Part shown: one piece after another, positions 26,630 to 39,331 of the stretch
How positions within the stretch are numbered: the first letter of the stretch is position 1
Layout of the letters: each line of letters opens with the position of its first letter
NCBI RefSeq assembly: GCF_028554725.1
Contig: NC_071669.1
Location: 46,708,501-46,772,500 of the forward strand
DNA length: 64,000 bases
Source: Zeugodacus cucurbitae
Taxonomy: Eukaryota; Arthropoda; Insecta; Diptera; Tephritidae
Direction: 5' to 3'
Made by a program: the position numbers and the translations under genes
The notes under the pieces: generated by a model
Seen by the model: the letters and a program-made list of their open reading frames with translations, nothing else
The model's database searches: none
What the model was told of the DNA's origin: nothing

Positions 26630-27600
26630 ACTACTACAATGACGCGCTCGACGCTGGCCCAGTGGATGCCACAGATTAAAGCTGCTGTCACTCAGCTACG
26701 TAAAACGCATTCCCGAAATGTTGTCACATCAATGTATTCGTGCGCAACGACACAGCGACGACAAGCGCACACACAAATAGTTAAATAAAAAAATTAAAAA
26801 AGAAAACTAAAAATTGTCAGCTCGAAGCAGCTCGACTCGATATAAAAATTTAAATTCAAATTTCGAAGAAAGATGTTGTGGACTGTCGTCGCGCGTCGTC
26901 GTCTTCGAACACGACGTGAAATGTGAGACGAAAGTGAAAACGTACGTACGAACGGTTGCGACGGCGGCGGTGTACTCGTTAATGAAATCGAAAGTTTGTG
27001 ACTTAAGTCTTTCGTTTTGCTACTGGCTCGTATCGGCGGCTGCGATTGTCAGTCGTTCGACCGTTATGTTGGTGAAGTGCGCATGTGCGCCTGAATTGAC
27101 CGTTGATGAAGAACTAATTTCGCAGCAAGTAGACAACTAGCGCCGCACGGCGCACAGCATACAGCAGCGAGCGGGAGGAGTTCCAGCGCACACAGCGCGC
27201 AGCAAAAGCCAACCGACCGGACGGAGCCAGCCAAGCAAAGCAAACGAGTCTTCAAGCGGTTGCTGAGCCAAAGCGACTCAAGTGGACGCAGCGAAGAGCT
27301 TAAGAGCGTCCAAAAGAGCGGCTTATGAGTGTGAGCGCACACAAGGAGCGCAGAGGCGCTGAGAATTTGTGTGCGATTTTGAAGCTTTGCGTTGTGAGTG
27401 TTGTGTGAAAAGTTGTTTGCGTGTGAAGGAGAAGGCTCCACATATACAAATACATGCTGGTGGAGCGCAAAAGAAGCGCTGTAGCAGACGCATCCTCACG
27501 AGCGTTCAGCTGCTTTGCGAGCAATAAAAATTCTTGTTTTTTTTTTAGATTTTTTTCTCATTCTTGAAAGGATGACCAGGGGCGTGGCGGTGCTGCGCGT
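26630..27600. promoter_or_regulatory. GC/CpG-rich island, candidate promoter and 5' UTR region
   Basis: In a window that is otherwise strongly AT-rich, about 26880-27520 is rich in CG dinucleotides and in AGC/GCG words. Overlapping open frames on both strands here have no conserved content, as expected for untranslated first-exon sequence. It lies 0.5-1.5 kb upstream of the lectin start codon, so it may hold the lectin promoter. A TATAAAAA at 26841-26848 and an initiator-like TCAGTC near 27048 are on the plus strand, so a divergent transcript is also possible. No start site can be fixed from sequence. Confidence 0.4.
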
Positions 27601-28600
27601 GAGCCAACTTGTTTGTTGAGGTATTTAAAACAACAAAAATAATTCAAATTTATTTGCAAATAAACTAATTGTTTAGTTTCTGTGAGCTTCATATATACCT
27701 ATATGCACATATTAACACATACTATATGTGTGCGCATCAGCTCTGACATCAAAGGTGGGGCACGCAAATACCAGTTGTGGTTGTGCGTTATTTGCTAACT
27801 ATTCTTGTTGTGAAGATTTCGTCTGTCCAAGGTAGTATAATGTGCCAGCCAAGCGTGGCGCAAAGAGTAGCAGCAACAAAAAATCGGAGAAAAAAATTTG
27901 CAAAGTTTTCGCAAAAAGCCAAAGACACCTCTGTTGTTAGGTGCAAGTGCACTGCGACAACTTGCGATTGCAAAAATAGCCGATTATGTTGCACTTGTGC
28001 ACAAACGACATTCCACACTCAACAACATCCAAACTTAGTGCGGAATTGTCATTGCAGCAACAACAGCAAAAACATTATATATGCACATAAAATGAATGTC
28101 AAGTGTTTTTAGTTTAAGTAAACTAGTTTAACAATTACATGAATGTAAAAAATCCATAATATATATTTAACATGATGATATCATATATATATGTATGTAT
28201 TTATGTTTATTGCTGCATGTTTTGAAAAAATCTGTGCTAAGGAGTTGTAATATATAAAATGAACGGTTATGAGGTGCCTTATGCAATAATTTCCCGCAGT
28301 GAAGAGCAGCTAAAGGCAACTTTTAATTAAAAATTTGATAAACGTGAATTTTTTTGTGTCACTTGGCATTGTGCCTTCTCTTTGTACTGAATGTTGGAAG
28401 ATACTTTTATATATGTTCATTCACTAAAATCAGTTTTAGTGTTTTTTACTTTCATATCAACAAATTTTGCACGGAGTTACCAGATGGTTATTATAAATTA
28501 TTGCATATAATTAACTAATAATTTTCAAGGCTCCAGTTATCGCTTAAGGATTTTTTCCTAAAATATTGGTAAATCTCTTACATAATTTAATATTATTCAG
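27601..28600. other. Intergenic, no assignable gene
   Basis: A plus-strand frame ending near 28112 contains many cysteines, but it starts at a non-ATG codon and matches no family known to me. The rest is AT-rich spacer. Confidence 0.4.
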
Positions 28601-28690
28601 ATGGATTCTTTTTCTTTCAATAATCTGTCTGTGTACCAAAAATGCGTGACATCGGATCATAACTTATACCTAATATTATAGTTTTACAAC
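28601..28690 (+). repeat. Fragment of the tephritid-type dispersed repeat
   Basis: The phrase TGTCTGTGTACCAAAAATG followed by CGGATCATAACTTA matches the right-hand interior of copy A (TGTCTCTGTACCAGAGATG ... CGGGTCATAACTTC). No terminal sequence is left. It abuts the retrotransposon fragment at 28712. Confidence 0.5.
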
Positions 28691-28711
28691 CGGTGGTTAC
28701 TCAAACTCGAT

Positions 28712-29130
28712 ATGCCGGATGAATCGGCTATGCCTACGGATACCCTAACGACACAAAAAACAGTGAACTACCTGGGTGTAAGACTGGACCCCAGATTAAC
28801 CTTCTGGGCACAAATCCAGCACGCCGGAGGAAAAGTAGCGAAAATCGCTTCCCAACTTAGCAGACTGATGGCCAACATTGGGGGGCCCACCCAAGTAAAG
28901 AGAAAGCTCATAATGTCAACCACTATTAGTGTTTTACTATATGGAGCAGATAAAAAAAGGGAGAGTCGGCATAAAGCATAGGCCAGAGTGCACCGGACTG
29001 CAGCTCTAAGGGTCGCAAATCTTACAGAACAGTGTCATATGAAGCAGTATTAGCTGTAAGCGGAAATGCCCCAATTGATCTCCTAACACCGAAAGGAAAA
29101 AGATGTGGGAACTACAGAAAGTATGTCCAT
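28712..29130 (+). pseudogene. R1-like non-LTR reverse transcriptase fragment
   Basis: The frame reads VNYLGVRLDPRLTFWAQIQ, then SRLMANIGGPTQVKRKLIMS and SVLLYGAD. This is the thumb region of R1-clade ORF2 proteins. The frame continues with shifts through RTAALRVAN-like and LAVSGNAPIDLL-like blocks, as in that family, then dies. The catalytic FADD part is missing, so it is a fragment only. Confidence 0.8.
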
Positions 29131-32100
29131 TGCTGCGACGACAGCTTTGATGATGCGGTGCATTTTCCACCCCTTCTCCCGCGAAAAATTTAATTTAATT
29201 TTATTTTGTTTTATTTTAATCTATTTTATTTTATTAAAAAAAGTATTTGTTTAACAAAATTTTGTGAATAAGATGTAGAAAGATTATTCAGGTGATTGTT
29301 CAAAAAAAGTAAAAATACTGGCAGATTCAGTATAATAATACGTTTACATTTTTAGAAAAGTTTAGCATTCTGTGGAGAATCATTATTATTTTGGTCTATA
29401 TTTGCAAAAGACAACATTTAATTTGGAAATCCCATTTCAGAACGACAAAAAATGAAATGTCCAGACCAACCTAAAATTCCTACTGATTTTCAATCCCTGT
29501 GTATATTAAAGGCAAAATAGTCGAAAAGATTTATTATTTTTTTAAATTTTTGTAAAGATGTACCGACGAACAGTTTTCTCGAAAAATCCAATTTAATTAT
29601 TTTGAAATAAAATAAAATAATAATAATTCCGAGACTTTTAAGAGGCAATTTATATTTTCCTTCAAACGTAAGCATTAAGGTACAAATATTAGGTTAATTC
29701 GACGTTTAATATAGGCTATAAGAAACAATTTTACAATCCAAAAGTGGAACGTATTTTATCTTAAATGTCCAGTTATCTTGGCTGTAGTAGGACGGTTTGG
29801 TGTAATCGGGAGATGGTTGGAACAGAGCTATTTTTTTTGTTTGCCTATATTTTCATCTAAAAAAATTTTCAAATATATATTTTTCGATTCTTTATTTGAA
29901 GTTATTGTTAGTTAGTTCACAACTGTTTTGGTATTATTTATGCGCTGTCACTTTAATGAGTTTATTCAAACTAATTTTAAATTTACTTTAGTACTATAGA
30001 GAGTTGGAATTTTTTCTCTACTTTGTGCAGAAATATTTTCTTAGATATTGCTGAAGAACAAATATACTACTCCATACTTTGAGGTAATTAAATTTAGTGC
30101 TGCAATTAAATGATAATTTACGATGAACGATTAAATCTTCGTATAAAGTCAAATTTAACAGCTAAAAAGTAACTGTAATTAAAAATTGTGTTTACCACTC
30201 GATTATATGCTCCAAGCAGCATATGACGGTTAATATGAATTGGCTTTCAAGTCGGCAATAGTGCTTAAAATTTTTTTAAAATCTTACATTGTCTAAATAT
30301 GCAAATATACTATAACAGCTTTTTTAATTATAATAACGGTACATTTCGAATTTCATAATCACGATTTTATAGCATCACTGCCAATTAGAATGTTCTTTTG
30401 GTGTGGTCGGTTTTTTTTTTCATTCTATACTAATCCCGTTTTATTGACAATTTCTTTAGCATTGACTCCTTTCTTACTCGTTCGGCAAGAGTTGAAGCAC
30501 TTATTAACAATTCAGTTATTTAAATGAGCCAAATTATGAGAATTTCTATTGGAAACTACAAAATACAGACACACAAACCGACATAATTATGCACGAGTCG
30601 CGAAGGTGAATGCCATATACAGAATTCAAGGTTAGTTTTTGTTGAAAAAAATATTGGATGCTTAAGCTTTCTCTAACAGAAAAGTAGAAATAGTAGAAGT
30701 CATACTAAGCAGAAACATGTTTGCACTTTGTTAATCACCTGAGCAGAACTTGATTTGGGATTTTTTTTCTCAAACTGAATTAGAAAAGATTTATGTGAAA
30801 TTTTGCACTAAAATTTTATTGTCTTCCAATTTGTGTTCTTGTAGAATGGAAAGAAGCATATATAATTAGCAGAGATGTTGTCGCAACTAGCAAATAGCAG
30901 CGAAATTTGCAATTTTATCCCGATTTGGCAATTAAGTTTGCAAATTTCTTTATTCAAATGAGTGTTTTTTAGAAAATTGCGAAGAAAGCTGAATAATTTA
31001 AACTGTAACAGCCGTTGACTTTGCTGTGTGGTCGGCCAAAGAACGAAACTAACCACAAAATTGGCTCGTAAAGTGTTAATTAAATTTCAGAATTTCATCA
31101 GAAGTCGTAAAAGTGTTGACAGACGTCAATGATATAACAAATTATATAGCCGAGATTCTTGCGCTAATCAAATTTAATTAATTTTTATTTTCTCATATTA
31201 CGGTAAATGTTCTTAAAATACACCAGCATTTTATTACTCTTTTGTTTTCTATGCCAAAATAACGGTTTTTTAATCATTCGCCAATTGCATATAATTAATT
31301 TATATTAATCTGTTGATAAACTCCTAAACTTCAATAAAACCGTATAATCATAGTGACTATACTACTAAGACTAGGATGTTGTTGCAACGTCTAATATATT
31401 CCAGAGATGGTTGTTTTGGTGTATTAGCAAATTAAATTCTTTGGCAGATACAAATCCGCGTTCTTTTCCGACTACTTTGGAACCGACTATTGTGGAGGAC
31501 CTTTGAGTATTCGAAATTCATATTCAACTAGTCAAGTGGGCCATCTTATTATAGTCCCTGCTAGTTTTGTTAGGTAACATATGTGTTAATTTTCGAAAAT
31601 GAGTAAAACTGATTAACAAAAATATTCACACTTCTTAAAATATAATATTTTTAGAATTTATCATAGAAGAAATATTTCACGGATCTTATAAAATTATTGT
31701 CAGATGATATGGATCACAATCCTATAAAATTGTCAGTAAAAGAAGTAGAATCATATGTTCTTATACCGCATTTGCTTTGTAGCTTTAACCCCTACTTCAT
31801 AGCTAGATAAGTTTTAGGTGGCTTTAGTTAGGTGGCGCTGGGGTTAACATATATCAATAATCGGCTTTAATGACCGATATATTTCATATTTATCATCTAT
31901 GTTTTGCATTTGGCATTAAATTTGTTTAAGTTTTTGTTTTGTTAATAGTTAATTCCAATAGCATAGTATATTTAATGCGCAAAAAAGCGCTAAACCTTGT
32001 AAACCACTCAGACTTACAAAAGTACGCATTTTTCATTGAGATTAATGTGAAAACTATATTTAGTTGTCAAAAGTTCGACTCCAATTGACATTCCATTTAT

Positions 32101-35100
32101 GATAAACTGCATTCTAAACCAAACTGGTTATCAAAATCCTCTGGCAATTGAGGCGTCAAAGCAAATGCAATTTTCGAAGCCAATGCATCAATGTCAATCG
32201 TTGTTGGTGCCACGACATAGCAGTTACGATACGTGACCAAAAGAAGTGATTGGTTTTGATGCATTGCAAAAATTTTTTTATATATTTTTTTTTTTTACAC
32301 TTTTTACACATATTGTAAGCTGTTTCGCTAATTAAAGACAGCTCATAAGCAGAAAATGCTAGAAATCGCAAAAATAAAAGTTAAATGGTGCACAACAAAG
32401 GCAATACGTTCCGAAATAATCATCTTTTCTTTTTGTTTTTTTCCTAATCCTTTTGAAAATCAATTTGAAAACACTTAGTTTAGCAATAGACACAGTAAAG
32501 CCATAAATGTGGTGGAACTATTAAATAGTTTATATGTTACTGATATCATTGTCAAGGTTGTGATATCTTTGTGTATAAATCGAAATGTATTTGCAGAACT
32601 ATAAACGGTAGGTTTAATGTTAGTGCGCGTTAAAAGTTATCCGGTGAGTTTACAATATAGAAAGAGCGCTTGATAAATAAAATAAGCCGCAGACTCGTAG
32701 AACACATATATAGTATATAAGTACGTATGTATAAATGTTTGGATTTGTATAATAAAATATTTTGCCGCTCAGATTATTGGAGTATAAATATATGCAAAAG
32801 CGTGTGTGACGTATTTACTATTCAACAACAACAAATATACTAGATCTGCTCTAAGTTCAAGTTGGAAGTCAATGACGAAGTCGAAGTTGAATTATTTAAG
32901 ACTGACGATAACACATGTAGCGTAATACCGTAACCAGAAATATTTCTACGCATACATACATAAATATAAATATTTCTTATTCGTACCATAGATATTTATA
33001 TGTAGTATGTTTATATTCATTTAAATTCTTAATTCTTATATGACATACCAAATTTCGTAAAAGCACCAGCCTGGTTTTGATTCTTTCGTGTAAATTAATA
33101 TTTATTTATCATTAATGAAATTCATGAATAAAAAGTAAAATACTAACTCAAAATTATGAAAGAATTTATGTAAATTATTTATTATTATTGTTGTAGTAGT
33201 ATATATTTAATAGCTCGTAAAATTCTCAAATTACTTTATGGAAACTTGGACAATCTTATTCGTGGAAGTAAAGATCTAATAAAGTTTCGTGAGAATGAGG
33301 GAAGAGTTCGAAAAAGTGTTGTTCGATAAAGTGTCTTACAAGAGAGTGAGAGAAAGATCATCTGATGGTCGCCTTTCTGCTTATTTTTTGCCACTAGAGA
33401 AAATAGGTGTAGACTTTTACTTCGTTAACCCTTAAAAGCCTGATAACTCCGATTCACTCAAAATTTTGATACGTATATAATTGTGGTTACAAACAACATT
33501 TGTTCTACGATATTTCTAAAAAATTATTATTTTAGATTTTACAGGATATTTTATTGGGAGGTCCTTTGAGGACCTCGTTAGAGAAATACATTTTCAATAT
33601 TGATCTTTACAAAAACCCAAATTTTATTGAGATGTGGCCATCGTGCTGGATTTTCTAAACCTACTTCATTCGTCATCATTGTTAGTCACATGAAAGGACA
33701 AAATTGTCCTTGAAATTTTTTTGATGTCAAGTCAAAATATCAATGACTATAAAGCTCACACAAAAGTGGTGACTGAACTAAAAGTTAACGGATATATCAA
33801 AGCACAAGGTCATGTAATGTGATATACATGAAAGATTTACAAAAATAGCGGTTGGTTCCTGGAGGAATCGCCTTGCGTTAATAAAGTAGCCGTAATGTAA
33901 TAGTAGATTCAAAAGTCCTCATAAAAACTGACTCAGTTTCATTCAAAATATAATTTTTAAGCACCTTTCGAAGTAGGCAACTACTGATATCTAAAATAAC
34001 ACAAAAACAAAAGGAAATGTTTCACATTCAAAAACTCTTATTTACATTTCCATTTAACATTTAACTCAATCAACTTTACTCAAGTCGTTGTTCGATTCGC
34101 CACTTGCACAAATCTGTTGAATGTAAACAAATTACAGAGCAAAGCGACAATAAGTTATCGAATTTAATGCAATACAAGAGAGAATATGCTATGGGACTTA
34201 TACCAGTTACCAGTTGTTTGTCCGATTCGCTCCGCTCTATGTTCGTCAAATAGTTTTTATAATTTTATGGTACATTAGGAAGAAAAATTTAAGTGAGATT
34301 TTCTTCAACAATTATATAATTTTATCAAAGCAGAAGTAGAAAGAACTATCTATCAAAACTGTATATGAGAAGCGGACGCTTATAACAAACATGGTCTAAA
34401 TATCTATCTTGATTGAAATTCGTATTTTAATTACTGTTATGATAATATTTATTTGCGATTATTCAAATTGTTAACTTATTTCTTAACAAGTTTAGGAAAA
34501 TATTGATCCTCATACTTATATGTTATATGTAAACATGCCATATATGTAAATATATCAATAATCGAATACCTACGTCAATGATTTCACTTTCATAAAATCC
34601 AGTACCCCAAAAAATCGGAGCTGAATTTGAATATTCTTGCGCTCCTATTATTTTAATTTTGTTGCCATTTATTTTTGGCAACAAATATTCAAAGCACTAA
34701 ATCTTCTTATAGGTTAGGTGAATTAGTTGTGGGTTTCGAAACAATTGTTGGTACAACAGGTTTCGTGTTAAGAATTCAAATCGACTTTCTGACAACTTTT
34801 TTCGCAATTTATTGACGTAACTGAGATGTGCAAAAGTCCAACATTATATTACTGAGAAGAGTGGCCATCAGTACAGACTTTTTTGGCAAGATATTTATGA
34901 ATTTATTATGCAATATTTGCGAGGCGCAAATCGAGTTTCTGCGCCGAGTCGATAAACGCATGAATTGCGAATTTTGTTTTGTGCTTTTTTCAATAACTTT
35001 TTTGGTGATTTTTTGTTTCTGAATTAAGATTTTTTGAATACGTTTTTTGTTTGATTTACGTCAAATGCTTAATTTGCAAATTTTGTTGTTAAACGCTTGC

Positions 35101-38100
35101 TTTAAATGCGATATACTCGTACATGTTGCAATGACGTGCTAATTGCTGCTGCTATTAAGCTAGATACGAAGCCTGTATAGCGTTATTCGCTTATTCTCTT
35201 AATTGTTTGACTTAGAGTGCGAAAAATATTAATTTTTTGTTTGCTAATTTTCAGTGATTTTTTTTTTTGTTGGCTTGAGCCGTGGTCATTATTCTTTTTC
35301 GCACACTGAATAAACTGAATATGTTTATGATTTGATATTTCAGCAAAAATTTCCAAAGATTTTGGTGAGTAAATATGAATCGCGGGTATTTTTGTTAAAT
35401 CGCTTATTATCTACTGGTGTTGTTGGTATATTGCACTAACAGTAAAACTGCAGAAAAATTGCATTAATTTCGTGTTAATATTTATTATTTATATTAACTC
35501 GGATGTGATTAAGAGCTATTATGTCATTATATCATAATTCGTACAACAAAAATTGCAACTGAGTCACAAGGTCACACATTAGTTGTCGAGCATCAATCTG
35601 TTTGATTATTCCAATTATATATAAAAACGGTAAATATCAAGATTGAAGAACGTAGAATTAGTAGTAACACTCAAATTCGGCTACTTAGATCATTAAGTTG
35701 CTATTTTAGCTAGCATTATGTGTCATAAAAAACATTGAATATCTTTTAAAAACTGCCAAAAGCCACTGCAATCACCTTGAGAATGGGTATAAGAGCGGGA
35801 TAACTTGTTTCATAATTCAACTATGCATTGTGTGCGTCACAAACGAAATGCTATAAAATTTTAATATAACGGTGAAATATAAAAATCTATAATTTCTTTC
35901 AGCGCAAGTTATAATTCTTGTTTTCTATAATATATTTTTATAGAAATATACACGCGCGACCATTATACATTTTTATTAACTTTAATTAAAATTTCGCATA
36001 TTTTAGATTTCAAATATGTAAATGCAAGCATTTTTAAATATTGCCGATTCTGGTTTGTGCTTTAAATATTTTTTAAACAAATATCAAACAAATCACAAGC
36101 GCGAAAGCAATGAACACATAATTTCTTCTAACGTAGGCGAATAACTTTTTTATAGATTTTATAGCAAAAAAACGCCAACTGCACCCAATTGTTCGCAAAT
36201 GAGAATGAAATTAAATTTATGGCCAATATTAATTGCAATTTGGTAAAATTATGGAAATTTGAAAATGAAAGCAAAATGCTTGGAATTTTTAATTGCATAA
36301 TGGTTTTTATTTATTGCAACAGGTTGTAAATATAACATTTTCTAATTAAGCTTTTAAATAACACAATTTGATTCTAATTTTCAATTGATGAAAATAAAAA
36401 TGTTCAACGAATTGATTGTAATTTTATCCGATTTTAAAGGTGAACTTTTTTCGAATTGTTCAAAAATCAGAGATCACTAATGAAAAGAAAAATTTAATAA
36501 ATCTCGAAAATTCTTTCATTTAAATTTATTAAATTAAAAGTGATTTATCTTCTGCTATTCTATTCGTCAAAACATGTAGACTGCTGAATCGAACAATCAA
36601 CTAGTATACATGAAATAAACTGGTATAATTAAACGGAGAAGATTATATAATAAGGTTATACCATTTTGATCAATACTGTATTATAGATGCTAAAATATCT
36701 TTTATGAATTGTATCACCTTAGTTCAAGTCGCAACGCTATCACTTCATACTCATACTCATATGATACTCTAATAGCTTTGTGTTTGTGTCACTGAGAAAT
36801 ATTAATCATAAGAGAGAAGAGCTCATATGTAGATATCAGATAGGTGGCGTTTCGAAAATGGCTCTTTATTTCTTTTGACATTCACTTAGTATGTAAAGTT
36901 AATTTCCTATATAAGTATTTCAATCATTTTGATCTGTCTTGATGATAATGTAGAAAAGAGAACGAATTGAGAACGGGAATAGAAAATAGTATTCTTTTAT
37001 TCTTAAAGTAGTATCCATCGAACAAATTTTTGCTTTATTAGACTGCTCCCACATTCTCCATTCATACTTTCAAACTCTTGTTTGCCGCTGAATTGTCCAT
37101 AAAACTTTCCAAATATAAGTTTTTTCAAATATCAGCTTCATCAAACAAGAAAGCCTAGAGCAGGCAATGATAGATACCATAGTTTTTGGCAACATATTCT
37201 CATCTACTATTGCTAGCGAGATTAAAAATGAAGAATCTAATTGTTTGTCAACTATAATAGTATAGTATATAGACCTCAAAGACCTTTTTATGAATATTAT
37301 TTGGTGCATATTAGACGAACTCGACATAAATAAATTCAAATATAGTACATACGATCTTAAATCCCTCCTTTAAAGTGTCAACAGTATTGCAGAAACCACA
37401 CTCGGTAGGAGCTCTGATATTTTCATATACTTAGTTGGAATGTTCTCAGACTTATAACGAGTCAAGTATCAAGAGTTCAAGTGACCTCGTGAAGGTATTC
37501 TAAAACTAGTTTAGCAATGATTAATTTTGCAAAAAAAGAAATTACTTCTCTACAATAAGATTAAGCAAGGCAGGCAATTTAAACTAAAAAAAAATGTTTA
37601 TTGCCGTTTTTCGCATAATAAAAATTCTGCAAATTACAGAAATTATCGCAGTGTACATAGTACATAATTTAGGATCAGGTTTCAGTTACATACAAAAATT
37701 TCGCAGTGGAAAAAGACGGAAATCGCAAATAAATCACTTAGCAGTTGCAATTTAATGACAGACCGTAGGGGATCGCTAAACAAAGCCAATAACCTGCGAC
37801 TATTAAGCAGCCGAGAAATGCACCGCAGAAGATCCTTGCACGTCAGTTAGCGGTTAAGTGCGATTCCTTGTCGACCTTGAGGATATTGAACGACAGCACA
37901 ACATTCCAAGTGAATCGAATTGAATACACACACATACATGCTTGAAGGCAGACGAACAAAGCCTACACTTTATTGGAGTAAACAACACGCTTGCAAGATT
38001 TAAATATTGTAGCGGAAAATGAGCGACGAAAGAAAAAAAAACAGAAAATAAAAACCTGATTTTAAGTTAATGTATAATAAATTACGTGTAAGCGATTATG

Positions 38101-39214
38101 CGTCGGAAGGCGCTACGATCTGCCAGAAAGGCCTGGGCGCGCACCGATGCCGTTCACAGAGGCCATTGGCCAAACGGCGACGCGTGTACCAGCTGACAGC
38201 TATGTGAGCTTTTTCACGCATACAGTCATGGTGTAGTTGTTGCTTTTCTTGTTTTTGTTTTTGTGATTGCAGAATAAACTGTATGACAACGCGTGTAAGA
38301 AGAATGCTATAAAAGACACAGCAACGGTAAGTTGCTATGTACTCGTACATATTTATAAACACCTTTATCGCTGCCCCGAGAGCTACTAAACCTTGGATTT
38401 TTATTTCACTTGATTGTTTGCGGTTGAAACAAAGAATTTATGGAAAGTGTGCTTATTTATCGGATAATGGCAGCTTTTCAACTGAAATACTCAATGATAT
38501 TTTTCGTAATTAGCCGCAAATTATGAAATCACATGCACAGCCGAGTACCCAATGGGAATTCACAAGAAATACAAATAAGAATTTTTAATTGCCGGACAAT
38601 TAAAAGCTTTTTACGACTAATTTTCGTAACTCATGACTCAGCTCTGTTTAAGTGTCAAACTTCTTGGTAAGATGGACACAAATCTGCTTACCTTTCGTCT
38701 TCCACAAGTAATAGCATACAGAGAAAACGGTTACGAACTTACAGATCATATATCTGCATTTTAGACGGCGAGTTTTGCGGGAAAGTCCATTTTCTAGTAC
38801 GTTCAACGTATTGATTCTACAAACTTTAGAAAGTGCTGAATCGAACAAACAGGTATAAAATACTTACACTGGTATAATCTAGTACAAAAAGTTTAACTAT
38901 ATGTTATAACTACATCGTTTTCAGAAGTTAATTTTAATTCAGAAGAGAATAAAGTGCAATGAAAAGACTCTAGAACTTTCGGGTCTTACAAAAATATTTT
39001 AATACCTTAATAATTTGGACGGTTAATTTTGGACAGAATAGATATTTGCTACCTGCTTTATACTGAAATATTTATTTCGTCTATTTATATTAAATTCGAT
39101 TTTTTAATTTAGTCTTAAGTTCTTTAAGCCAAAGGAAATGGATAAAGCTATAGAACCATATGGAAAGTGGAAGTGGATGAAATCCGACGAAGGGAGCCAT
39201 AGAATTTAACAAGA
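29131..39214. other. Intergenic region, about 10 kb
   Basis: AT-rich DNA with no convincing exon. A short GAGGTCC/GGACCTC palindrome lies at about 33560 and a remnant resembling the left end of the dispersed repeat near 36765-36850. Patches with higher GC stand out at about 37740-37930 and 38095-38230 but have no supported coding frame. Confidence 0.4.
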
Positions 39215-39220
39215 TTTATT
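39215..39220 (-). terminator. Poly(A) signal of the Cys-free secreted protein gene
   Basis: The minus strand reads AATAAA, 34 bases after the stop codon at 39255-39257. It is the first canonical hexamer after the stop. Confidence 0.5.
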
Positions 39221-39254
39221 CAGATCTCATCACGAAATGTAGAGCGCTATAAGC

Positions 39255-39331
39255 CTATTGATGCCTTAAGCCGTCTTGCTCGTAGTCAGGGTTTTCATCA
39301 GGCGGCCAATTAGAAATAATCAACTTGCCAT
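39255..39331 (-). CDS. Cys-free secreted protein, exon 3
   Basis: The acceptor TCTTTTATTGATACAG precedes AT, which completes D284 with the G left by exon 2. The frame then reads GKLIISNWPPDENPDYEQDG and LRHQ followed by TAG (39257-39255). The exon is only 77 bases, found by matching phase, acceptor and the continuing acidic composition. A poly(A) signal follows at once, which supports it as the last exon. Confidence 0.7.

Noticed and set aside
27777..28112. Plus-strand frame that appears to open with a hydrophobic signal peptide and has many cysteines
   Set aside because: The first codon is GTG, not ATG. From the first real ATG (near 27840) no signal peptide remains and no family match or splice support exists.
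38097..38230. GC-rich open frames on both strands near 38.1 kb as a possible further exon of the Cys-free gene
   Set aside because: The gene already ends with a stop and a poly(A) signal at 39.2 kb, and no frame here has matching phase with good splice sites.
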